From: Streptomyces cellostaticus
GTDB taxonomy: Bacteria; Actinomycetota; Actinomycetes; Streptomycetales; Streptomycetaceae
NCBI RefSeq assembly: GCF_023630175.1
Contig: NZ_JALLIN010000036.1
Location: 1-64,000 of the forward strand
DNA length: 64,000 nt
Reading direction: 5' to 3'
Positions 9,007 through 18,166 of the stretch are shown piece after piece; within the stretch, counting starts at the first letter, position 1, and every line of letters starts with the position of its first letter. Both the position numbers and the translations under genes were made by a program. The notes below the pieces were generated by a model. The model was not told where the DNA came from. It did not search any database and saw nothing but the letters and a program-made list of their open reading frames with translations.

Positions 9007-9567
9007 GTGATCGAGCGAGAGACCGCGATTCGTGTCGTCGAGGAGGAGCTGGACCGCGAGGACCAGAAGTGGGCGGCTCTGGGCGTGGACCCGGTGCGCA
9101 CCCGAGTGACGCGCGTGAAGGAACACGAACTGGTCTGGAAGGTCTACTGGCAGTCCGAGGAACACGCCCGCACCCAGAACCCCTCCGCCATGCTGATCGG
9201 CCACGGCCCCTACCTGGTCGACCGCATCGACGGCGGGCTGCACAGCATCGGCGTCCTCTCCGAGCTGCAGGGGGCCTGGGAGGCCGACTACCGCGTTCGC
9301 ATCCGCGGACTCGCCATGCGTACCCCTGTGGACGATCTGCACGACGAGATACGCGAAGCGGCCGCCGCGCGAGGCCGCGTGCCGGCGGTGCGCGTCCTGC
9401 GGCACAGACTGCCCATGCTGTCTCCGCCGCAGGCCCTCGAATACGTCCATGCGTTACTGCGCACCGACCCCCCGGCCCACCTCGTGGCTGTCGCCGTCGA
9501 ACAACTCGTCGAACCCCTGAACCCGGTACTCGCCGTGCACACCATCCGCCGGGGAAGGCCCGGATAG
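9007..9567 (+). CDS. YrhB/Imm35-like domain protein
   Basis: 186 residues from a GTG at 9007. The N-terminal half (ETAIRVVEEELDREDQKW, HELVWKVYWQSEEHA, MLIGHGPYLVDRIDGGLHSIG) matches the YrhB/immunity-protein-35 family, common in Streptomyces next to polymorphic toxin genes. No toxin gene is seen beside it here. The C-terminal half (DLHDEIREAAAARGRVPAVRVLRHRLPMLSPPQALEYVHALL) is helical and not assigned. Codon 150 is a TTA (9454-9456), rare in this genus and dependent on the bldA tRNA. The start has no strong ribosome binding site. Confidence 0.72.
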   Translation: MIERETAIRVVEEELDREDQKWAALGVDPVRTRVTRVKEHELVWKVYWQSEEHARTQNPSAMLIGHGPYLVDRIDGGLHSIGVLSELQGAWEADYRVRIRGLAMRTPVDDLHDEIREAAAARGRVPAVRVLRHRLPMLSPPQALEYVHALLRTDPPAHLVAVAVEQLVEPLNPVLAVHTIRRGRPG

Positions 9568-9650
9568 GAGCCCTCCCGCGGACGTCCGCCGGAGGTTCGG
9601 CGTCAGGGCCTGCCGGCGTCGGCCGTACCGCTGCCCGCGACGCTGCACCG

Positions 9651-10055
<405 letters not shown>

Positions 10056-10290
10056 GTCGCCGCGCACGTCCCGACCGGTCAGGACGTCGGCGATGCTCCG
10101 GTGAGCGACATCCAGGCGCCAACCGTCCGGCAGTGCGAGCCTCTCGCCGTGCTCGCGGCCACCGCCTTCACCCCCTCGACGGCGCACGGCCTCCCACGAT
10201 CTCCCGCACCGGCATCAGCCCGGGACACGGCCGGCCCGACCGGCCGGACCAGGGCGCCCCGGGTGCCTGGGCGCCCACCGGCCCGGCGTC

Positions 10291-11091
10291 TCACACCTGG
10301 GCCGGAACCCTCCCACCCGCCTGAGCGGCTTCACCGTCCGCGGCGAAGTGCGCGCCGTCCCCCTGAGCGGTGTACATCACCGAGCCCTGCTGGTCCGTCC
10401 TGACGGCAGCGCTGCTCCTGACGAGCTTCTCCAGGGTGTTGCGTACGGACTGCACCGAGGTGGCCCGGTCCGGATGTTCCTTCGCGAGGGCGTCATGGAC
10501 CTCGCGGGCCAGGCGCGGCTCTCCGGGAGTCCTCGACAGGACGTCCAGGACCAACTGCCGCAGGGCCGGCTGCTTCGGCTTGCCCGCCTCCGGGGCCGAG
10601 GAGCCCGTCGCGCGCGCGGCCGCCTTCCTCGCGGTGGCCTTCCTCGCGGGAGCCGTCTTCCTCTGCCCCGTCTGCTCCGTGGCAGCCGTCCCCTTCCGGG
10701 CGGGCTTCTTCCCGGTCGCCTTCTTGCGGGTGACCTTCTCAGCAGCCGTCCTCTCCACCGGTGGCGTCGCGTTGCCCGCGGTCCGCTTCCGCGCGGCGGA
10801 CCCGGACTGGGCCGCCTCACCGTGATCCTCCTGCCGGGGCGAGGGAACAGCCGAAGCCTCGCTCGCCGCACCGGACGCCCCACCCGCGGCGTCACCACCC
10901 GCGGCCCCACCGGCGGCGACGGGCAGCGACAGCGACGCCTGCCACTTGACCAACCACTCCTCCTCCCGCTGCAGTTCCTCGAGCTGCTGCCGCAGACCGG
11001 CCTGCTTCTCGCGGTTGACCACGAGGTCTCCTGCGCATCGCTGCGCCCACACGCTCTGGATGGGGGTGGTGTTCTCGGGCTCCTTGGCCAT
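10291..11091 (-). CDS. wHTH protein with coiled-coil N-terminus and Lys/Ala-rich H1-like linker (BlastX-regulator type)
   Basis: 266 residues; the ATG at 11091 follows AAGGAG by 8 bases. Residues 1-60 form a coiled coil (NREKQAGLRQQLEELQREEEWL). A low-complexity middle contains histone-H1-like repeats (KVTRKKATGKKPARKG, KTAPARKATARKAAARA). The last 85 residues form a winged helix (LRQLVLDVLSRTPGEPRLA, then VQSVRNTLEKLVRSSAAV). This architecture is a known Streptomyces family of unclear function, sometimes labelled regulatory. The linker suggests DNA compaction or nonspecific DNA binding, by inference. Confidence 0.72.
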   Translation of the reverse strand: MAKEPENTTPIQSVWAQRCAGDLVVNREKQAGLRQQLEELQREEEWLVKWQASLSLPVAAGGAAGGDAAGGASGAASEASAVPSPRQEDHGEAAQSGSAARKRTAGNATPPVERTAAEKVTRKKATGKKPARKGTAATEQTGQRKTAPARKATARKAAARATGSSAPEAGKPKQPALRQLVLDVLSRTPGEPRLAREVHDALAKEHPDRATSVQSVRNTLEKLVRSSAAVRTDQQGSVMYTAQGDGAHFAADGEAAQAGGRVPAQV

Positions 11092-11404
11092 GGCGGCACG
11101 CTCCTTGTACCTGAGGGGTTGCTGCCGGATGCTACCCACCCGCACACGACGGATGTTGCCGTCCGACGCGAAGGCCACCCGCTCGTGAACGGCCGGGGAC
11201 GAGCCACCGGGGGAGCGCGGCACCCACACGAAGCCTTCGCCTCGGCTGCCCGTTCGCTTCCGCGGCCCCTCACACGGTTGCGGCGTGATCACGGTTCAGC
11301 CTGTCGACAGGACCGGCCTTCACCCAGGCCCTGACGTGTGATCAGATCAGCCGGTACCGGCAAGTAGCGGCTCGGGGAGGGCCGTGGAAGAGGGGGACGG
11401 TGTG
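11092..11404. promoter_or_regulatory. Divergent intergenic region
   Basis: 313 bp between the minus-strand wHTH gene and the plus-strand M48 peptidase gene. It must hold promoters for both, but no confident -35/-10 pair was identified. Ribosome binding sites lie at each edge (AAGGAG on the minus strand; AGAGGGGGA on the plus strand). Confidence 0.4.
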
Positions 11405-12691
11405 ATGCCCGGTGTGGCCAGTGAGACGAGACAGCCGTGCCCGGACTGCGGCGCGGAGATCCGCGGCGACAGCCGGTTCGCCCTCTGGTGCGCCGCGTGC
11501 GACTGGAACGTGGACCCCGGGCAGCCCCAGCCGGACGGGGGACCACTGGACCGGGCCGTGCGGGCCGCGGCCCGGCGGCACGGGCAACGGCTGCTCGCGG
11601 AGATGCTGAGCGGGCAGGCACTGCGCCCGCGGCGCGACGCCTCGGCGGTCGCGGCCACCGCGCTCGCTCTGATCGTGCACGGTGTCACCCTCGCGCTTGC
11701 CGTCGGCGGTGTCTGGTGCGTGGTGGCGGGCTGGGGCGGCGTCGGCGTGGTGGCGGGCGTGGTGCTTCTGGTGCTCTTCTGGGCGCTCGCCCCGAGGGTG
11801 CGCCGACCGCCCGAGGACCGGCCCGTGCTGTTCCGGGCCGACGCGCCCGAACTCTTCGCCCTGGTGGACGAGGTGGCGCGGGCGGTGGGTACCCGCAGCG
11901 TCCACGCGGTCGCCGTGGACGGCAGCATCAACGCGCACGTCATGACCTACGGTGCACGCGGCCGGCGGCTGCTGGTACTGGGCATGCCGCTGTGGGAGGT
12001 CCTCACCCCCGAAGAGCGGATCGCGCTCCTCGGGCACGAACTGGCCCACTACGCCAACGGCGACACACGCAACGGCCTCGTGGTCGGCACGGCGGTACGC
12101 ACCCTGGCCCTGTGGCACCACACCCTCCAGCCGCTTCCGGACCCCTCGGGAATCGAGCTGGCCGTCAACGCCCTCTACGTGCTGCCCCGCCTGGTGGTCC
12201 GGGGACTGCTGGTGCTGTTCGTCCGGCTGACGTCGCGGGCCGGGACACGGGCCGAGTACCTCGCCGACCGGCTGGCCGCCCGCACCGCTTCCACCCAGGC
12301 CACGGTCGGCCTCATGGACCGGCTGCTCACCACCCACTCGCTCGCCGTCCTGCTGCGCAGCGAGGCCAACCGAGCCGCCCTCGGCGGATCGAGGTCCGCC
12401 CGGGAGGCAAAGGCCCGCGCCGACGAACTCTGGGCGCTGCTCACCGCGTTCGCGGCATCCATCCCCGAGCACGAGTACGAACGGCAGCGACGCGCCGGAG
12501 CCCGGCGCGGTCACCAGGTCGACGCCACCCACCCGCCGACCCATCTGCGCCGCGCCTGCCTCCTCGCCGGCGAGCCCCTGCCCGCCGCGGTGGTGCCGCA
12601 ACACCACCGGAGCGAGCGGATCGCCACGGAACTCGCCGCGGCCCGCACCGACGTGGCCAGGCGCCTGCTGCGCGACGGCCTCGTGGACTGA
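11405..12691 (+). CDS. M48-family membrane metallopeptidase
   Basis: 428 residues. A zinc-ribbon-like N-terminus (CPDCG ... CAACDW, residues about 13-35) precedes two transmembrane helices (TALALIVHGVTLALAVGGVW and VGVVAGVVLLVLFWALA). The catalytic zinc motif HELAHYANGD lies near residue 215, and the third ligand is probably in the RAEYLADRLAA helix. Relatives are HtpX/STE24-like intramembrane-associated zinc proteases used in membrane protein quality control; the substrate is unknown. A start at 11402 (GTG) is also possible. No operon partners are evident. Confidence 0.85.
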   Translation: MPGVASETRQPCPDCGAEIRGDSRFALWCAACDWNVDPGQPQPDGGPLDRAVRAAARRHGQRLLAEMLSGQALRPRRDASAVAATALALIVHGVTLALAVGGVWCVVAGWGGVGVVAGVVLLVLFWALAPRVRRPPEDRPVLFRADAPELFALVDEVARAVGTRSVHAVAVDGSINAHVMTYGARGRRLLVLGMPLWEVLTPEERIALLGHELAHYANGDTRNGLVVGTAVRTLALWHHTLQPLPDPSGIELAVNALYVLPRLVVRGLLVLFVRLTSRAGTRAEYLADRLAARTASTQATVGLMDRLLTTHSLAVLLRSEANRAALGGSRSAREAKARADELWALLTAFAASIPEHEYERQRRAGARRGHQVDATHPPTHLRRACLLAGEPLPAAVVPQHHRSERIATELAAARTDVARRLLRDGLVD

Positions 12692-13174
12692 ACCTCCACC
12701 CGGCCGGTCCGGGTGCTGTTGCGAACAGCACCCGCAGCGGGCGCCTTGCCTCGCACGCCCCCCCGGCCGCACGGGCCGGCCTGCTCCACCGCGTCGACGA
12801 AACCACCACCGCCGGCACCCACCTCGTCCAAGGCAGCGGCCTCGACTCCTCCCGGCTGCCCGCCGACCACGACCATGCCGATCCCCAAGACCCCACATGC
12901 AAGCCCGGCTGCGCGTCCGCCTCCAGCCAGTGCTCCGGCTGCGGGAACACTGCGGAGGCGCGCCCAGGCCCACTGGCCGCTCAACCGGCCCGGCTGCCGA
13001 AAACCACGCGGTGAGGGTCCGCACCCCGGAGGTGCGGCTCACCCAGCGCCGATCACGGGCGTCCTATCCACTGGGCCCGGGGTGACTGACACACTCTTCT
13101 CACCACCTTTCGCCGCGGTGGGCCGGGCGGCCTGGTCCACCCGGCTCGAGGACAGCTCGTGATCTGAACGGTGC
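12692..13174 (+). other. Intergenic, no gene recognised
   Basis: 483 bp downstream of the M48 gene. Open frames exist on both strands but none has recognisable protein features. Given the sigma-factor remnant that follows, it may be further degraded coding DNA. Confidence 0.35.
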
Positions 13175-13577
13175 CGTGAGCGAGCTGGAGCAGGACCGCG
13201 GCCGGCGGGACTGCCCGGGCCGTGGCCGAAGGGGTCGGCCTGCTGAGCCGGACGCTGCCGCTCGGCCGGGTCGGCCCGCATCGACCGCAGGCGGCCGTGG
13301 CGGCCGTGCACGATGAGGCCGAGGACACCGGAACCACCGATCGGCCCCCAGATCCTGGCCCTGTACGAGCCCCTGGAGCGGTTCGGGCCGAACTCGACGG
13401 TCTCCCTCAACCGCGCGGTCGCCGTCGCCATGGTCCACGGCCCGACCGTTGAGTCTCGACCCGACCGCATCGCTGGAAGCCGACAAGCGCATGGCCTGCC
13501 ACCGTCACCTGCTCGCCACCCGAGCCCACCTCCTCGAATTCCTCGGCGAACACGAGGCCATGGCGGTATCCCGCTGA
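13175..13577 (+). pseudogene. Remnant of an ECF sigma factor of the DUF6596 (SigJ-like C-domain) type
   Basis: Pieces of the conserved C-terminal region can be read in order but in changing frames: ELEQDR near 13178, AVAEGVGLLSRTL then QAAVAAVHDEAEDTG (13210-13340), PQILALYEPLERFGPNSTV and LNRAVAVAMVHGP (13345-13447), and finally RMACHRHLLATRAHLLEFLG to a stop at 13577. At least two frameshifts separate them, and the sigma-2/sigma-4 DNA-binding regions are absent. Order and spacing match the family well. Clearly non-functional. Confidence 0.72.
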
Positions 13578-13607
13578 CGTCGCGGATCGACGCCAAGCCC
13601 CAACCCT

Positions 13608-13850
13608 TCACAGAAGGTCAGAGTCGTCCGCCGGCCTAGCGCCGGCGTCAGTCGATCCGTCGTTCGGTGGGGACTGTCGAACGTGCGGGGCTGTCCATGC
13701 CTCGTAGAGTGCCGCGAGGGCGGCGGCGATGCCGGCTATCGAGCCTGCCGGAACGCCGAGGACTGTGAGCACCACGCCGGCAGCCAGGATCGAGAGGAAG
13801 ATGATCACGTCGACGCGGTCCGCGCGCCGGCGTTGATGGTTGCTACCCAT
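13608..13850 (-). CDS. Small membrane protein of unknown function
   Basis: 80 residues; the ATG at 13850 follows GGAAGGA. A basic N-terminus (GSNHQRRRADRVD) leads into one or two hydrophobic helices (VIIFLSILAAGVVLTVLGV and AGSIAGIAAALAALYEAW), with a polar acidic tail. It is divergent from the 14029 gene across a 178-bp spacer. No family is recognised; size and layout fit a small regulatory or accessory membrane protein. Confidence 0.6.
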   Translation of the reverse strand: MGSNHQRRRADRVDVIIFLSILAAGVVLTVLGVPAGSIAGIAAALAALYEAWTAPHVRQSPPNDGSTDAGARPADDSDLL

Positions 13851-14028
13851 GGTGTCCTTCCGTTGGAAGTGGTTCGGTGACCCACCGGCCGGTCGACGAC
13901 CCTGCCGACCGGTCCCTGCCAGCATTGGCAACCACGTCGAGCCGGCGGAAGGGGAAGAAACGTGCCTTGACAAAAGCGCTGGTCAGAATTGTTGCCTGGG
14001 ACGGTGGCACTGTGGGTAGCCTCCCCGC

Positions 14029-15144
14029 ATGCCACAGCGGGAGGGTGCCGACGAGCCTGGTGGCGGAGCGCCGTCGCGGGGACGAGGGCGGCCGCGGAAG
14101 AGCTTGGACATCAGCGGGTGTGATCCGGTCATGCGTGAGTTCGCCCGGGAGTTCCGAGAGCTTGTGGGGGGTCCGTACAGCACCTCAGGAGCCTTCCTGA
14201 GTAACGGTGAAATGTCCAAACTTTGCAGCGGCAAGAGACTCGTGGGTCTCGACACGCTCCGCAGCGTGTTGCAGGCCAAGGCGGCCGAGCCCGAGGACAT
14301 CGAGTACTGGGAGCTGAGATGGACCCTGGTCTATCAGTACCTGACTGCTTCGGGGAGCAGCGCGCTACCGCGAAGACAGGGTGAGGCGGAAGCAGCCAGC
14401 GAGATCGCCACACAGAAGGCCGATCGCATGCGAGCAGTCGCCGAGCTGGCGCAGGCCCGGGAAGACAGCGCTCGTCAACAGGCGCTGCGCGCCGTCGAGC
14501 ATCTGTTCAGCGAACTTGATCAGTCTTTGCCCAACTCCCGGCGCAAGTCCGGTCACGGCCCGGCGGCATGCTGGTTCGACCTCACCGACTACTTACGCCG
14601 GCTGGTTCTACTCTTCACCGACCCCAAGACCCGCTGCAAGGAGCACGAGCGGCAGTCCCTGAGCACGGTGCTCTCCCGTGTGGTCGCTCTGGCCGACATG
14701 ACAGGTGTCGCAGGGTGGCGGACACTGGCCGAGGAGATCGCAGGAGCCTACGACGAGGCGCACCGTGAGGGCTGGGAGATCATGCCCTCGCCGGGGCCTG
14801 AGTTCGCTGATCCCTGCGTCTACTACGTCGACAGGTACTCCGACTTCCGCGCGCAGGCGGGTAAGAGGGCCGCGCAACTGGCCAGGGAGAGCGTTTTCCT
14901 GGCCGAGGAGCCAGACGTCCTTCCGCCCTCACCCATCGATCTCGACCGCTACGACCCGCCGCGCAGCCACTACCGACACGCAGCACCCGTCAGTGCCGTG
15001 TGCGCCGGCGCTCTGCCCCTCGCATTGTGGATGACGGATGCGCCGCTGAATTGGGCTATGGGCCTGTATTCCCTCGTCGTCTTCTTGGGCATGTGGTTGG
15101 CCTGTCTGGTTCGCAGAGTTGAGGCACGCCCCGACCAGGACTGA
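14029..15144 (+). CDS. HTH-like protein with two C-terminal transmembrane helices
   Basis: 371 residues. Residues 30-105 (FAREFRELVGG, LSNGEMSKLCSGKRLVGLDTL, YWELRWTLVYQYL) resemble the XRE-like N-terminal module of Streptomyces HTH-NTPase proteins. A coiled-coil stretch (ADRMRAVAELAQAREDSARQ) and a helical middle follow, then two membrane helices near the end (AVCAGALPLALWMTD and WAMGLYSLVVFLGMWLACLV). No NTPase motif is present. Codon 189 is a TTA (14593-14595). The stop codon TGA coincides with the apparent left end of an IS3 element, so the native C-terminus may be missing. Function unknown. Confidence 0.6.
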   Translation: MPQREGADEPGGGAPSRGRGRPRKSLDISGCDPVMREFAREFRELVGGPYSTSGAFLSNGEMSKLCSGKRLVGLDTLRSVLQAKAAEPEDIEYWELRWTLVYQYLTASGSSALPRRQGEAEAASEIATQKADRMRAVAELAQAREDSARQQALRAVEHLFSELDQSLPNSRRKSGHGPAACWFDLTDYLRRLVLLFTDPKTRCKEHERQSLSTVLSRVVALADMTGVAGWRTLAEEIAGAYDEAHREGWEIMPSPGPEFADPCVYYVDRYSDFRAQAGKRAAQLARESVFLAEEPDVLPPSPIDLDRYDPPRSHYRHAAPVSAVCAGALPLALWMTDAPLNWAMGLYSLVVFLGMWLACLVRRVEARPDQD

Positions 15145-15210
15145 GGTTCCCCCGAGATGCGGGGAGGGGTGACAGAGGGTCAGATAGGTCTCGTGAGAGG
15201 AGACCAGAGG

Positions 15211-15519
15211 ATGCCTGCGCCGAGGAAATACCCGCTGGAATTGCGTGAGCGTGCGGTACGGATGTATCGGACCGCCGAGCCGAAGCCCGTGATCCTCCGC
15301 ATGGCCGAGGAACTCGGCGTGCACCACGAGGCCCTGCGCAACTGGATCCGCCAGGCTGGGGCCGATGCCGGCGAACGAGGCGACATGCTCACCTCCGCCG
15401 AGCGTGAGGAGCTTGCCGCCCTGCGCAAGGAGAATGTCCAGCTCAAGAGGGCGAACGAGGTCCTGCGGACGGCCTCGGCTTTTTTCGCGGCTCAGCTCGA
15501 CCCGACCCGGCCCAGGTGA
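15211..15519 (+). CDS. IS3-family transposase OrfA
   Basis: 102 residues: an HTH_Tnp_1-type helix-turn-helix (RKYPLELRERAVRMYRTAE, EELGVHHEALRNWIRQAG) followed by a leucine-zipper segment (LAALRKENVQLKRANEVLRT). The T6 run at 15480-15485 near its end is a plausible slippery site for the -1 frameshift that gives the OrfAB fusion in this family; orfB indeed lies in the -1 frame. orfA and orfB overlap as GTGA. It binds the element ends in intact relatives. Confidence 0.85.
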   Translation: MPAPRKYPLELRERAVRMYRTAEPKPVILRMAEELGVHHEALRNWIRQAGADAGERGDMLTSAEREELAALRKENVQLKRANEVLRTASAFFAAQLDPTRPR

Positions 15520-16128
15520 CCGCGCTCGTCGACGAGCACCCGCACCTGGGGGTCGAGCCCGTACTCCGGGAACTGAATATCCCCTCCTCCACCTACTACC
15601 GCTGGCGCCGGGCCGAGCAGGAACCGTGCGAGCGGCGCCGTCAGGACGCCGACCTGACCGGGAAGATCCGTCAGGTCCACGCCGACTCCGGCGGGATCTA
15701 CGGCTCGCCCCGCGTGCACGCCGTCCTCAAGCGCGAGGGTGTCCACGTCGGCCGCAAGCGCGTCGAACGGCTCATGCGCCAGGCCGGCCTCGCAGGGATC
15801 AGCCCCCGCAGGGGCAAGGGCTTCACTCGACGCGACCCGGACGCCGCCCCTGCCCCTGACCTGGTGCAACGCGACTTCACCGCGAACGGGCCGAACCGGC
15901 TGTGGGTCACCGACCTGACCATGATCGCGACGCTGGAGGGCCCGCTGTGGCTGTCCGCGATCCGCGACGCATTCTCCCGCCGTGTCGTCGCCTGGGAAAC
16001 CTCCGCCCGCGCGGACGCGGACCTGGTCCTGACCTCGCTGGAGTACGCCCTGGCCAGCCGCGAGCCCGTCCCCGGCGAGCTCGTCCACCATGCCGACCAC
16101 GGCTGTCAATACACGTCCGTGAAGCACA
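15516..16128 (+). pseudogene. IS3-family transposase OrfB, 3-prime truncated
   Basis: Encodes the HTH_21-like segment (SGGIYGSPRVHAVLKREGVHVG) and the start of the rve/DDE domain: first catalytic Asp in RLWVTDLTMI and second Asp in HHADHGCQYTS. Immediately after TSVK the similarity ends, and the frame runs into unrelated sequence up to 16355. The catalytic Glu and the C-terminal third are absent, so no active transposase can be made. Confidence 0.8.
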
Positions 16129-16269
16129 CAACTGTCCACGGGCCTGGCCCTGCCCGCCCTTTCATAGCGGACGAGACGGAGCGCGGGAGGCGATGTCTCG
16201 TCGACGAGGCCCCGCCAGGCAGGGCGAGCTCCCGGCGTCGACGCAGCGTGCGCATTCGATCTAGTGTCG

Positions 16270-17103
16270 TCAGAGAGTCTTGCGGCTTCGCCTTAGCACC
16301 TCAATGCCGGCTTGGTCGGCTTCCTCGGGTGTTCCGCCGAGGTGGTGGATCATGACCCAGCGACCGTCGTCCATTGCTCCGGCGAACAGAGAGGCGTCAC
16401 GTGTGGCGCCATTGTGCCAGCGCAGGGCGCCTGCCGTCTGCCAGGACGGCGCGGGGGCGCCCAAACTGCGTTCCACGAGGAGTCGTACGACCAATTCGGC
16501 GGCCGCCCGGGGGGTGGCCCACAGACCCCCCGCTGGCAGGATCGCGCCGTGCATCGTCCACGGTTGACGGACTCTTCCCAGGCGGCCTCGGGCCACTAGC
16601 TGCCTGCCCGGGTCCGGGGTTGCGGTCACTTCGGTGATGTCCAGCGGACGCAGGACGTACTTGGTCACCAACTCCTCATAGGTGGTGCCGGCCGCAGCGG
16701 TCAGGGCTTCACCGAGGACGGCGTACCCGAGATTGGAGTACTCCTCCCGTTGGCCGGGCGGGTGAGTGGCGATGGCGTCGAGCCGGTTCAGCAGCTGGTG
16801 CACGGTGCGACGGTCGAACTTCGCATACGGATTCCGACGCGAGATGCGAGGTGGCAGGCGCGGAAGGCCGGACGTGTGCTGGGCCAGGTGGAGGAGAGTG
16901 ATCCCGGTTCCGGAAGTCGCCGGAAGCCATCGCTCAAGGGGGTCGTCGAGCGCGAGCTTCCCGGCCTCGGCCATGCAGGTCAGCGCGGTGCCCGTGATGA
17001 CCTTGGTGAACGAGCCGATCTCGACAAACCGGTCCACGGCATGACCGTCACTGACTGCCGGTGGAGCGGCGTTGCTCAGGACACAGGTGGGGATACGGCG
17101 CAC
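16270..17103 (-). CDS. Serine hydrolase of the class C beta-lactamase/esterase family
   Basis: 277 residues from a GTG at 17103 preceded by GAGAAAGG. The SxxK nucleophile motif is GSFTKVITG (Ser about residue 31) and the YxN motif is YSNLGYAVLGE. LLHLAQHTSGLPRLP is the usual segment between them, and HHLGGTPEE provides the HxG-like third motif. Such enzymes hydrolyse peptides, esters or beta-lactams; the substrate is not evident. The N-terminus is shorter than in many relatives and has no signal peptide, so it is probably cytoplasmic or slightly truncated. The truncated IS3 lies downstream. Confidence 0.8.
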   Translation of the reverse strand: MRRIPTCVLSNAAPPAVSDGHAVDRFVEIGSFTKVITGTALTCMAEAGKLALDDPLERWLPATSGTGITLLHLAQHTSGLPRLPPRISRRNPYAKFDRRTVHQLLNRLDAIATHPPGQREEYSNLGYAVLGEALTAAAGTTYEELVTKYVLRPLDITEVTATPDPGRQLVARGRLGRVRQPWTMHGAILPAGGLWATPRAAAELVVRLLVERSLGAPAPSWQTAGALRWHNGATRDASLFAGAMDDGRWVMIHHLGGTPEEADQAGIEVLRRSRKTL

Positions 17104-17294
17104 CGCGGGCCTTTCTCGAGCGTGCTGGCTTTCAACTGTTGCGGGGTGGCACGGCACATGCAGCGGTGCTTCCTGGCATGCGGTGACGGTTGCGTGACAC
17201 GCAGCGGTACACCGCGCGGGCGCAGGTGCGCATCACGGGGAGCGCGATGATGGCCGCAACCGCGCGGTAGGCACGGGAGGGTGAGGAGTTGAGG

Positions 17295-18160
17295 AGACGT
17301 TGTCACGTTGTTGGGTGTGCGAGAGCCTGATGGCGTGCCAGCGCGAGGTCGGCTCGGGTGTCAGCCTTGGGTCAGGCCGTTGCGGCCACGCCGACGGCTC
17401 CGGTGACGTGGTCCCAGATGGCGAAGCGGATGGTCATTTCGGCTCGGTGGTCGGGAGCGGCGAGCAGGTGGCGGTGGGGTCGGAAGTGGGTTGAGATGCC
17501 GCTGAAGGCGGACAGGAATCGCTGGGCCGCGCCGACGCTGCGGAAGCCTTTCATCGCGCGTTCACGCTGCCTAGTGGGCTGGTGGCTGTTTTCTGCCCGG
17601 TTGTTCAGTCCCTTGTGGGAGCGGTGCTCGACGGAGGGCATGACCTCGCGGTGGGCGGCGCCGTAGGAGCGGAGCTTGTCCGTGACGACCAACCGCGGCA
17701 CCGCGCGTGTCTTCTTCATCAGACGGCGGAAGAAGCGCTTGGCGGCGGCCGTGTCCCGCCGGTTCTGGACGAGGATGTCGAGGACGTTGCCGTCCTGGTC
17801 GACGGCCCGCCACAAATACTTCGGCTCCCCGTTGATCCTGACGAACACCTCGTCCAGGTGCCACTTCTCCCCAGGCCGGGGCCGACGGCGGCGCAGTCCG
17901 TTCGCGTAGGCCTGGCCGAACTTGACGCACCAGCGGCGCACCGTCTCGTACGAGACGATCACGCCGCGTTGGAGCATCAGCTCCTCGACCTCGCGGAAGC
18001 TGAGCGGGAAGCGGAAGTACAGCCACACGCACTGGGAGATCACCTCGACCGGGTACCGGTGTCCCCTGTACGACGGCGACGTACTCCTCACGGACGACCC
18101 CTCCCAGCCTGATCAACCAGAAGATCATCCCACCCGCTCAGCCAACGTGACAGCGCCCCA
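17295..18160 (-). mobile_element. IS6-family insertion sequence
   Basis: About 0.87 kb around one transposase gene. The ends carry an inverted repeat: CGTTGTCACGTTG at 17298-17310 against CAACGTGACAGCG at 18145-18157 (12 of 13 match). It sits directly against the 3-prime end of the P450 gene (7 bp away) and marks the left border of the polyketide cluster. IS6 elements move by cointegration, so it may have brought in or trimmed flanking DNA. Confidence 0.75.
17372..18091 (-). CDS. IS6-family transposase
   Basis: 239 residues, the family's normal length. An N-terminal HTH region (CVWLYFRFPLSFREVEELML, VSYETVRRWCVKFG) precedes the DDE catalytic domain: Asp in EKWHLDEVFV, Asp in RLVVTDKLRSYG and Glu in NNRAENSHQPTRQRER. 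All motifs are intact, so it is probably active. Confidence 0.9.
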   Translation of the reverse strand: MRSTSPSYRGHRYPVEVISQCVWLYFRFPLSFREVEELMLQRGVIVSYETVRRWCVKFGQAYANGLRRRRPRPGEKWHLDEVFVRINGEPKYLWRAVDQDGNVLDILVQNRRDTAAAKRFFRRLMKKTRAVPRLVVTDKLRSYGAAHREVMPSVEHRSHKGLNNRAENSHQPTRQRERAMKGFRSVGAAQRFLSAFSGISTHFRPHRHLLAAPDHRAEMTIRFAIWDHVTGAVGVAATA

Positions 18161-18166
18161 CGCAGC

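Larger units (their letters stand above)
15142..16128 (+). mobile_element. IS3-family insertion sequence, right end missing
   Basis: Starts at a TGA-type terminus typical of IS3 ends (TGAGGTTCCCCCGAG) and carries overlapping orfA and orfB. The orfB reading is lost at about 16128, before the third catalytic residue. No matching right inverted repeat was found before the serine hydrolase gene at 16270. The element is therefore truncated and immobile by itself. Confidence 0.75.
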
